64,000 nt of DNA, taken from positions 26,116,092-26,180,091 of the forward strand of contig OZ020190.1 in the NCBI GenBank assembly GCA_963971165.1, given 5' to 3'. Positions 22,970 through 34,077 of the stretch are shown here, one piece after another. The notes beneath the pieces are model-generated. The model saw nothing but the letters and a program-made list of their open reading frames with translations. It had not been told where the DNA came from and searched no databases. The position numbers and the translations under genes were made by a program. The stretch is from Philopedon plagiatum. Its lineage: Eukaryota > Arthropoda > Insecta > Coleoptera > Curculionidae. Each line of letters begins with the position of its first letter. The first letter of the stretch is position 1.

Positions 22970-24285
22970 TGTGTCAGCGATGTGAAAGTTGACAAGTTCT
23001 AAAATGCAGGATATTTATTTCTTTCGTACCTAGCAACGCTTGCAACAACAATACTTTGTTTTTGGGGCCGATAAAATAAAACGCACATTTTTTGCGTACC
23101 TAGGTTGAACTGCAATTCACAGACTTAGAGTATCTGTTATCGAATTACGCCAAATACATGATGTAAATAATATGACGTTTTTTCGAAAACGGTTAGGATT
23201 AACGACATGAATGAAGAGTACTTAATTTTTAGTCAATAGTTAAAGGTATGTAAAAATCGTCGTCCAAAGTTCTTATAGCTAGTCCGTCCCTGCAGCTGTG
23301 AGTACTTCAAAACACTTTCTTGGATAGTAATTTGAAGGGTCTAACCTGGTATACATCATATTAAAAAAAAAATTGGAATATGCCTGGTGGTTCAATAATT
23401 ATGGGAAAAAAACTTGATTTCATTGGAGCTCTTTGGGAGCCCATATCGCCGAAGAGGAGGCCTATACGAAAAAAGTTTATATGAACTTGTAGTATTCTTT
23501 TCACGTGATTTTTCCATATCCGGGAGATTTCCCACATTTTTCCGGACACCCTGTATATAGCTTACGACACAGTTTCATTAGCCCAAAAAAACTGGGATAA
23601 ACAAGCTGCTATTTCGTATTATAACGACTATACAGTGGAATTTCAGTGGCTATTTTACTGGTTATTAACGGTACGAAAAAAAGGTTATTATGATTGTTAT
23701 TCAGTTTTATTACAACTGTAAGTTATTACAGTTATAAACCTGCATAATAGTCCCAATATTACTGGTTGGTTACCATAAAAGTCTAGGGGATTAATGTCTA
23801 TTATAAAGCTGTATTTTAGTTATGATTTCAATTTTTTACTGGTTAAGTCACCATATTGCTACCACAGTAAGACGATCTAGCAAATTTTTGTTCTATTGAA
23901 GTAGCAAAGCGCGTTGCTGTCCCATATAGCATTAAACAGTTGCATAAGGAGTTTAAGAATTCTTATTCTTTTTTCTGCGTATAAAAATATTTTTTCGCCG
24001 CATCGTACGTCGCTTACGGAAGCGACTGCAAATGTTTAGCCGATCCAATCCGGGTTCTTAATGCTAACTGGGTAAGTATTACATTATTATTTAAAGTATT
24101 ATTATCACTATTTATCACTTAAACGTAGTTGCTTATATACGATGCCGCCACTGGTGTGGCATTCAAGTGGGCAGCTTTATTCATGCCTCCCCCTATTTAT
24201 TTATGCATACCGTATCATGGTATATGAATATTTATGGACCGACAATTGAAAACTAGGTAAAGGAACTAAAACCTTATTATTATAT
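22970..24285. other. No gene; possible repeat end
   Basis: A block at 23340-23566 ends in GGACACCCTGTATA, the CCCTGTA-type terminus seen on several elements here. The rest is AT-rich and unassigned. Confidence 0.4.
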
Positions 24286-25050
24286 GTACAGGGTCTTCCA
24301 ACGAGGACTGAACAGGGGCTCATTTTTGAGCTTCCTTGTATTTAAAGAAAAATCTAAAATAGCCAATCGATCTACTTTTTCCTGCAGAATTCAAAAATGA
24401 AACCAAAAATTTATTTGAACCAGAAACAAAAGAGTTACGCTATGGATAAGGTGTTTTTTAAATTGAACATAGATTTTTTTATACGATTTTCGGAACGAGT
24501 GATTTTTTTTATGTCCGTTCTGATTAAAATATTTAATATTGTGACAGCTATTTTTATTAAATTTTAATGTTTTATCCAGTATAATTTAACTTCAACCTGT
24601 TTGAAACATACACTAGGTAATAAAGGTAAAATCACCTTGAAATCCTTCAAAGTCAAAAAATTTGACAAATTTACATTTTTTGACTTTGAAGGATTTCAAG
24701 GTGATTTTACCTTTATTACCTAGTGTATGTTTCAAACAGGTTGAAGTTAAATTATACTGGATAAAACATTAAAATTTAATGAAAATAGCTGTCACAATAT
24801 TAAATATTTTAATCAGAACGGACATAAAAAAAATCACTCGTTCCGAAAATCGTATAAAAAAAGCTATGTTCCATTTAAAAAACACTTTATCCATAGCGTA
24901 ACTCTTTTGTTTCTGGTTCAAATAAATTTTTGGTTTCATTTTTGAATTCTGCAGGAAAAAGTACATCGATTGGCTATTTTAGATTTTTCTTTAAATACAA
25001 GGAAGCTCAAAAATGAGCCCCTGTTCAGTCCTCGTTGGAAGACCCTGTAC
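24286..25050. mobile_element. 765-bp foldback (hairpin) element
   Basis: Two arms of about 375 bp (24286-24660 and 24676-25050) are almost perfect reverse complements around a 15-base loop centred on 24668. The ends are GTACAGGGTCTTCC and its complement. Only a few mismatches were seen, for example near 24470 against 24860. The frames inside (such as 24769-24966) exist in both arms and match no family. High arm identity suggests a recent origin or gene conversion. It lies 672 bp upstream of the proposed first exon of the transporter gene; a transcript through it would form long dsRNA. Confidence 0.9.
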
Positions 25051-25721
25051 CTACACTTGTCGATGAAATTGACGTCTGCTCTCATTTCTTCCGTAGTTTT
25101 TAAAATAAAATTATGCAAATTTTAGGGTATATTACTGTATTAATTAAAATTTTTTAGCAAAATTAAACCTTGAAAACTATGCATGGAAAAAATAGGATGG
25201 TAACTATTTCCCGCCACCCGATATAACACATCTAGATGAATGTATTATTGATTTACTTATGCACTTATATAAGTACTTGTTTTGGAAATCTTATTTTTAA
25301 TTATAATAAGTAGGACACTCTGTATCTACAAGATGTTCCAGACACATAAAGCAAGTTTACTTAATATTATCAGTATTATATTCAAATTTTTACATGGAAG
25401 TGAGGAAGGAACAAATAATAATTCACTGATTTGGTACCGTAAATATTTTTCCTTTCTATTATTATCTTATTTTATCCAATGAAAGTTCTTTGGACTGGCC
25501 AATAAATAGTTCAAAAGACGGGTAATAGAATTAATATAACTTTACTGGAAATAATTTTAGATATTATATGTTTGTTATCAAATCATTTATACATTTAAAA
25601 CAAACAAATGCAGTGAACTACATTTTAACCAAATTTTGTTATCTGTTGAAAAACTGTTACCTACAAGATAAATCAGGAGGAAAAAAAAGTTATAGTATAT
25701 AGTAAATCTCATTTTTTAAAT
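25051..25721. promoter_or_regulatory. Presumed 5' flank of the transporter gene
   Basis: Non-coding AT-rich DNA between the hairpin and the proposed first exon. No clear TATA box or initiator could be picked, and untranslated 5' exons may lie further upstream. The call is positional only. Confidence 0.25.
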
Positions 25722-25748
25722 ATGATCAACACGCTTCGTAAAGACTAT
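25722..25748 (+). CDS. Tret1-like: Proposed exon 1 (start codon, nine codons)
   Basis: ATG ATC AAC and six more codons (MINTLRKDY) run into GTAAGTAAG at 25749, a near-ideal donor. Phase 0 matches the phase of exon 2 if the acceptor is AG at 26421-26422. Short cytoplasmic N-termini are normal in this family. This is inference from splice signal and phase, not homology; a different first exon further upstream is possible. Confidence 0.5.
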
Positions 25749-28700
25749 GTAAGTAAGAAATTTTTTCTTGATGGAAGAAACATGTAGTAGTCTAAAATGA
25801 CAAAGTCTATTACAAGTATTGGTGATTCTGCCAAAAATGGAATTTATTTATTAAGATTAAGACAGGTAAGGATATTTTAAAACTTATTTTTATTTCACCT
25901 TCGGAGTTTTCACACTCCAGACATTTTTATCGTATTGTCGCGAATTATCCTTAACAATTTTTGTTACTTTTTATAGTAATTAATGCGATAGAGATATAAC
26001 ATTTCTACTCAAATGTATTTAATATTAAATAGAAATAGTAACACACCGAAAATAATGATAATTCGATACACCACTGTTCCCTTGAATAACTTTTTAAAGA
26101 TGTCTAACAAAGCTGAAGGTTACAAATATCTATAAAAATATGTCAATATTGATCAAATCTGTGACTTGAGGCCAATTCATTACATCATATTCTCTGTCAT
26201 ATTTTAACACAATATTAATGAAGATATTACACATTGCACGATGGCAAAGTTATATAAGGTTTTGAAACCGTAACTAATAATACTCAGTTTTCTCTCACTA
26301 TCTTCTGAACCAATTTTAAACAAGGTATTAATTTTGCGTAGTTATGTTAGTTATACCAACAACTTCTACTAAAAAATTAAGTTAGCTTTATAAAAAAGGA
26401 TTCTGTTAATTTTCTCTTTAAGAGTGTTGTTGCCCTGGGTCCACTAATCATTACCATTAGCTTGGGTCTAGCAGAAGGATACTCAGCAATATTATTACCC
26501 AGATTAGAAGAAGATCCAACTTGGAGCATCGATACTGAACTTGCATCATGGATTGGTAAGACAGAGAGCTTCTACCTCGTTATATTAAGCACATTATCAA
26601 AGTTGAAAGTCAAAATAATGTATGTACAGGGTAAATTTTTTAAAGTGTTACAAGGTGATATCTCGAAAACGGTTTAAAATATTTTCATGAAATTTTGGTG
26701 AGTTTATTGAGGGGGGTATATTTAAACATCTTTTTGACATTTACCCCGCTCTCTATTTGAAAGGGTGGGGGTAACTTTAAAATTTTTAAAATTCGAATCT
26801 ATGTAAAAAGCTGCCTATGTGTACAAAATTTTCTCTTGATTTGCTCTTTCGGTTATGGAATTATGATTTATTAGGTTATAAAATAAAAAAAATATTTACC
26901 TTTTAATTTCAACTTATTTATCGCCTGTCGGGGCACTGAGAAAGTATAGGCGGATGTTGTCACTGACGCGGCATTGAAAATGACAAAAGCACCTGCTTCA
27001 TTTTCAAACCCTGTCATATTACCATTAAATATTCATACACGTTAAAAATGAGCAAGGTTGTCTTTTAATTTTAATAACTGGAGCCGTAGGTAAAGTATAG
27101 TACATAATTTCAGTTGTAAGACAATTACGCACTCATGAAATTACGCACCCGCCGCCACGCGGCTCCGTGCGTAACCTTTCCATTCGTGCGCAATATGCTA
27201 CTTACAACACTTATTACGTAATATACTATTTTAGTATACAGGAGTTACATTTATTAAAAATCTGCAATATGCAGGAAGGTAAAATGATGTAGTTCGTATT
27301 TGAACTGTTTTGGTAAAGTTGCGTAACGGTGCCTTAAACACAAACACCCCCAGATGCCTTCATAACGGCTAATAACGACCGGAGAAACTTCCTCCCCCCT
27401 TTCAGCGTTCCGTAATTTATGAATGGCCGTTTAGTGGCAATAAAGCAATGTTTTTCTATGTAGAATTAACCGTCCCATACAGACATATACTTTGTGTAAA
27501 AAATCCGAGAAAAAACCTCATCGACTTCGGCAGGATTCTTGGTATTTCCTAAAAATGGCATAAAAGAAATTCTTACCACATGTATTATTTAAAAAGCTGA
27601 CTTTCAACAAAAATTTATAGTGGTATTGTTATACTCAAATATTTTAGCTTCCATTGCGACATTACCAATGTCGGTAGGGTGTTTATTAGGAGGATGGCTT
27701 ATGGAAGCCATTGGAAGAAAAATGTTACATTTAGCCACTTGTATTCCAAACCTAGTTGGATGGTTGCTAATAGCATTTTGTGGACACAGTATTCCAATGC
27801 TTTTAGCTGGAAGATTTTTAACAGGTAGGTTGTATTTTGTGTTTATATTAAGTGTTCAAGAAACACTATTGACATGGTAGTATTAATGGTACCATTGGCG
27901 TATGCAGAGGGGGTTTTTGTTAAAACACTCCCCAAAGGCCTAAAGTTTATACAACCTGTGTATCCTAAAAAAAAGGAAATAAAAGTTTTTGTCTTTTTGT
28001 TTTGTTTTGTGTTTATAAGCGTAATTTAAGACAAAGAAAAAAAATTAAACTTTTCCTCAGAAAAAACAAATAAAAAATAGTAAAAAGGCACTGCGAAATC
28101 AATCCTTTTTGTAGTAGCCTCAGTTTTAATTAATATTTATGACACCTTATATTAGGTTATAAATAAGATAAGCGTTATTCCTACTAGCTTAAACGTTCTG
28201 CTAAGAAAAAGTTAAAAATCCAAACGAACAATACTAATTGAGCACAACTACATAGTATTTTAAAAGTATAACCAAAATTCTTTCATTACAGCATTTAAAA
28301 AAAACATGTTTTTATTCGTCCTTCTGCTAAGAAGAAATTAAACTTACCGAGTTGTTTAAGATCCCCATAAATGAGTTTTGCACCCGCAAACGTTACCATA
28401 ATACGTAAATATTATTAGTGCTTTAAATTTAATTTAGTTTTCAACCCTATTAGGCTAATTTAATAAACGCTATAATCAAAGCACAAAGTAGATCAAACTG
28501 ATCAAAATATTAGTTAACAACGGATCGACGGAGACCATTTTCTAGGTAGTGAAAAGAAATTACATTATTATTTAAAACTTCTAAAGAAAAAATATTGATA
28601 ACATTCCTTGTATGGTTTTTATGCTGTTGTTAAAGGTTAAATGGAGTGTCTCGACGACATTTAGAAAGCTTCTCTTTCGGTCTGTCTTTCTCATGATACA

Positions 28701-30543
28701 TGTATCATGTCTCTTTGTCACTTCCTGTTAGTGTCTTGATGAAATAGGTGGCGCTAATTTGACGCGAGAATTTAAAATAGGACGCGTTTTTGTATTGTTG
28801 CCTATGCAGCAGAGTACTTTGGAATAAGAAAAACCAGACATTTTATAAACTGGCCAATGCGCCAGAAAACTACTAGTAATGCAACCATTACTATTTGTAG
28901 TATTTTTTTGGGTTGCCTGTCTTTTGTTAAGGGTCAATGACATAAATTAATATTAATGGCGAGAAGAGTCGTGTTGTTAAATAAATAACTTAGTTTTTCA
29001 GTGTTGATAGTAAAAATACCTTGGGTTCTTTTAAGCATTGTGCTTTAATTAGTTACATAGTGGAATGTTTTTTACATTAATGGATATACTTACCTACTGT
29101 TTTATTAGTGCGTTTGTTTAGATTTTACTCTAAAAGTAACAAAAACATTAGTTTTCATTTTTAATATGGCGGCTAGTGATAAAAAGTCTGGAATATTTTG
29201 TGTTTAGCTTTTATTAATTTTAATTGTTAGTTGAATGCTCTGTTTTTCATTATTGACTGTACTGTGTTGTTACCAGGCGCGGCCCGTGAAATTTCAAAGT
29301 TGCATATCTCTGTTGCTACTTATGGGACCCATATGAGCCTACTAGGAATGTTTTGGTAAAGAAAAAAAATATTTTGCAATTTGCGAAAAAAAGTTGATTT
29401 TTTGAATTGACCCACCAGGGTAAAAAATTAACACGCTTATAGATATTTTATTTATTATTTTTTCTAAACAAATTTTACATCATTTTGTCGACAATTCTTA
29501 AATTTTAAGAGAAAAAAATGTGTTAGTAGAAAGATATAGGCATTTGAATTTTTTCAACCGAAAAATAATTTAAATTTTCGGTTGCAAAAAATTCAAATGG
29601 CTATAACTTTCTACTAACACATTTTTTTCTCTTAAAATTTAAGAATTGTGGACAAAATGATGTAAAATTTGTTTAGAAAAAATAATAAATAAAATATCTA
29701 AGCGTGGTAATTTTTTACCCAGGTGGGTCAATTCAAAAAATCAACTTTTTTTCGCAAATTGCAAAATATTTGTTTTCTTTACCAAAACATTCCTAGTAGG
29801 CTCACTATTAAAAAACCTGAATTTGGTATGGGTCCCATAAGTAGCAACAGAGATATGCAACGTTGAAATTTCACGGGCCGCGCCTGGTTGTTACTGCTAA
29901 ATGTGACTGTTGCAAAACTGAAAGAGTTTATGCAGGTAAAGTTTATTATTAATTTAAGTTGTAAAGAATTTCGCTTAAAAATTACGGACGATATAAATAA
30001 ACCTGTTAATAAAAGCCAAATCTTCTGTTAAATTTGATTAAAAATAGGCAAATAAAAAAATGCATGCTTAAGTGTTGGGATTTTTTTGTTTAAAGCTAAT
30101 TTTGAACTAAAATTTTTGTATAGGTACTCTTTTTCCTCCAAAAATTGCTTGTCTTCCTATTTGAATAAAATTTTACTTTTGAACAGCTGATCTCTTTATT
30201 TTTTGTGTTGTAGTATTTTAACTTTTTGAAATTTATTTTTTTTGAAATAGTTAGTTGGATTTCTTACTTTAAAGATAACCAAAATATGGTTTTCAAACGT
30301 GTTACATAGGAATCTTATAGAGAGACTTGGCAATGCCACAGCGACTGACTGACTTGACTGACGTCAAAACAAAAGTTTTTTTTTCTGTAACTGACATTGC
30401 TCGTTGTTTTTTATATGGCCATGTGTTTATTACCAGTGGTGCGCAATTACTTAAAAAAATTTTTTTTACGGACGATATCTACTTTTTTTACCATGAAGCG
30501 CCATTTTACCTGTTTCAATATATGCAGTGAATTCCATAACACC

Positions 30544-30626
<83 letters not shown>

Positions 30627-33600
30627 TATTGTGACGATATTTTTCAATCCTCGCTTGCTTTATCTCCTCTTCTTTTCGTCCATGTTGTTCCATGTAAGGA
30701 TTTTTGATTTTTGTTAGTTTTGGGTTTTCCTGTATACAATTTTGCTTGTCACAGAGAGGTTGACAAGGTTGACAGGTTTTGATTGAACATTTAACTTTTG
30801 TCTACTCGGTACAATAAACAATTCTCATGACGACCATCGACTATAAAAGGCAGTCCGGAACGCGGAGAGAGTCAGTCTGGCTCCAGATCCCGACAACTAC
30901 AGAACTCCTAACCTTAAAGGGTAAGCAACCAAATTTTCTGTAAATTTATTTCAATTGGTCCCCTTTTTAATTTTTATCCTGCTGTTGGGTCTGCGCGCGG
31001 TTGTCCTGCCACGAGCGTAGTACCCCAAAACAGCGGAGCCCCATTTTAACCTCTGCTATTGAGATCGCACACGGTTGACCTGCCACGGGTGCGATTCTCT
31101 TATATAGTGAGGCCCCCTTTTTAATTTTAATCTTGCTGTTGGGTCTGCGCGCGGTTGACCTGCCCCGAGCGTAGTGCCCCAAAACAGCGGGGCCCCATTT
31201 TAACCTCTGCTATTGAGATCGCATACGGTTGACCTGCCACGGGTGTGATTCTCTTATATAGTGAAGCCCCCTTTTAATTTTTTTTATCTTGCTGTTGGGT
31301 CTGCGCGCGGTTGACCTGCCACGAGCGTAGTGCCCCAAAACAGCGGAGCCCCATTTTAACCTCTGCTATTGAGATCGCACACGGTTGACCTGCCACGGGT
31401 GTGATTCTCTTGTATAGCGAGGCCCCCTTTTTTTATTTTTGGTGATACCCCGATACAACGGAGTCCCATTCTAACCTGTCCATTTATACGAATATCCAGA
31501 AACCCCTTCTCATTGATGTAGGTAGCATATTTACTTTTCGTTATAGCTGTCCAATATCAGAACATAGTATTGCCCTAAGGCAAGCGGATCCCCTGAAGAA
31601 GACGAATCCACGGTGATAGACATTTTCTGGAGGAGTCTTCGTCGAGGATATTGAAGACAAGAAATTATATATATTTTTTTTAGGAGCTTGACGTTATATT
31701 TTATAAAATTTTGGAATAATAAAAGAAAACCCATTTACGTTGACGAAGTCTTTAAATCTTAGGTTAACCTAGATCAATAGATCATCTCCACTGAGAATAA
31801 ATACCCGAGGTTGTTACATTTGGCGCCCGAGCAGGGACATCCCGAAGATTTGAAGTATTTCTAGTTGACGTTGAAGTGTCAATTAAGAAGATTTTGAACT
31901 GTCATTGTTGTCAAGAATGGTTGTTATCGAAGTTTGAAGATTGGTAGCCTGAGGAATTACTGTTTTCGATTGTAACTCGAAAACTATTAAAGCTGTCATC
32001 AAACTTTCAACTTTTCTTTGCGAATTGAAGAATTTCCTTTTTGGATTTGACATTTTCCGAAAATACCCGAACTTACCCGAAGTGAACTAACATCAAATCT
32101 TTACGATTTGGAGCATATACCGAAAATTTCCGAAGATTGCCGCACGCTCCCGAAGCTGTACGAAGTCAAAAGAAGAGTCGATTTCAAATAATTTGGACCC
32201 AAGGAGTTCATTGGTGAAGGAATTTTGGAAATCCGACATCATTGGTGAAGGAATTTTGGAAATCCGACAAGCGGATTTTGAAATAGAACAGTTGTTGTGA
32301 GTTAATCGAGAAAATTTTTATTACCTTTCAACTTTATCATGCCTAATCGTAATAAAGGACGACGTTCCAGCCACGCTGAACCCGAAGAAGTTGTAGATCC
32401 TCGTTTTTCATGGATTTTCAAGTTGAACAGACCGATTCTGGTTGAAGATTTGGAAAACTGTGGGAAAGATGTCCTTTTCGCCAACGAATGGTCCCTGGGA
32501 TACAGTCAGTACCGACCTAGTGGGTCCTTTACCAAGGTCCATTAAGGGAAATAATTACGTAATTGTATTTCAAGACCGTTTTACGAAATGGACAGAGGTA
32601 CAGCCACTGAAGAAAGCTACAGCAGAAAAGGTTTGTCAAATTTTCAGAGACAGAATTCCGTCGCACTTTGGATGTCCAAGAGTAGTAATTACAGATAATG
32701 GTACACAGTTTGACAGCAAGAAATTTTCAAAATTTTTGTCTTCATTATCTATACGACATCATAAAACAAGTCTTTCTACACCATAATTTCGTCCAATTTA
32801 TTCGGATAGACTTTAAAAAAAAAATTAATTCTTAATTTTTTTTTATCGACGGGAAGGGGGTAATGTGACGATATTTTTCAATCCTCGCTTGCTTTATCTC
32901 CTCTTCTTTTCGTCCATGTTGTTCCATGTAAGGATTTTTGATTTTTGTTAGTTTTGGGTTTTCCTGTATACAATTTTGCTTGTCACAGAGAGGTTGACAA
33001 GGTTGACAGGTTTTGATTGAACATTTAACTTTTGTCTACTCGGTACAATAAACAATTCTCATGACGACCATCGACTATAACAGGCAGTCCGGAACGCGGA
33101 GAGAGTCAGTCTGGCTCCAGATCCCGACAACTACAGAACTCCTAACCTTAAAGGGTCCCCTTTTTAATTTCTATCCTGCTGTTGGGTCTGCGCGCGGTTG
33201 TCCTGCCACGAGCGTAGTACCCCAAAACAGCGGAGCCCCATTTTAACCTCTGCTATTGAGATCGCACACGGTTGACCTGCCACGGGTGCGATTCTCTTAT
33301 ATAGTGAGGCCCCCTTTTTAATTTTTATCTTGCTGTTGGGTCTGCGCGCGGTTGACCTGCCCCGAGCGTAGTGCCCCAAAACAGCGGGGCCCCATTTTAA
33401 CCTCTGCTATTGAGATCGCATACGGTTGACCTGCCACGGGTGTGATTCTCTTATATAGTGAAGCCCCCTTTTAATTTTTTTTATCTTGCTGTTGGGTCTG
33501 CGCGCGGTTGACCTGCCACGAGCGTAGTGCCCCAAAACAGCGGAGCCCCATTTTAACCTCTGCTATTGAGATCGCACACGGTTGACCTGCCACGGGTGTG

Positions 33601-34012
33601 ATTCTCTTGTATAGCGAGGCCCCCTTTTTTTATTTTTGGTGATACCCCGATACAACGGAGTCCCATTCTAACCTGTCCATTTATACGAATATCCAGAAAC
33701 CCCTTCTCATTGATGTAGGTAGCATATTTACTTTTCGTTATAGCTGTCCAATATCAGAACATAGTATTGCCCAAAGGCAGGCGGATCCCCTGAAGAAGAC
33801 GAATCCACGGTGATAGACATTTTCTGGAGGAGTCTTCGTCGAGGATATTGAAGACAAGAAATTATATATATTTTTTTTAGGAGCTTGACGTTATATTTTA
33901 TAAAATTTTGGAATAATAAAAGAAAACCCATTTACGTTGACGAAGTCTTTAAATCTTAGGTTAACCTAGATCAATAGATCATCTCCACTGAGAATAAATA
34001 CCCGAGGTTGTT

Positions 34013-34077
<65 letters not shown>

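Larger units (their letters stand above)
30630..31818 (+). repeat. 5' LTR (1189 bp)
   Basis: Begins TGTGACGATATTTTTCAATC and ends CCCGAGGTTGTTACA. It carries a TATA box (30842-30849), three GC-rich tandem units (30959-31430) and AATAAA at 31796-31801 close to the end. It has a 37-bp segment (about 30919-30955) absent from the 3' LTR. Confidence 0.95.
30630..34015 (+). mobile_element. Internally deleted Ty3/gypsy-type LTR retrotransposon
   Basis: 5' LTR 30630-31818, primer-binding site, 1.0-kb interior, purine tract, 3' LTR 32864-34015. The LTRs begin TGTGACG and end GTTACA. About five substitutions and one 37-bp indel were seen between them, so insertion is recent. The interior retains only a gag start and part of integrase; protease, RT, RNase H and the end of integrase are absent. 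The element is therefore non-autonomous. It sits in a (TA)n tract, which hides the target duplication. Confidence 0.95.

Noticed and set aside
30397..30717. Open frames with long Ile-Tyr repeats (also near 34008, 38765-39201 and 39248)
   Set aside because: They are the translation of (TA)n microsatellites in every frame, with no gene signal on either side.
30919..30955. 37-bp LTR segment as a spliced intron, since it starts GTAAGC
   Set aside because: It does not end in AG, is too short for a normal intron, and the GGT repeats fit a small deletion better.
30967..31182. 71-codon minus-strand frame, found almost identically at 33164-33379
   Set aside because: It lies in the tandem units of both LTRs and is duplicated because the LTR is. 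No family similarity.
31531..31734. 67-codon minus-strand frame, repeated at 33728-33931
   Set aside because: Same LTR sequence twice; no start context or domain.
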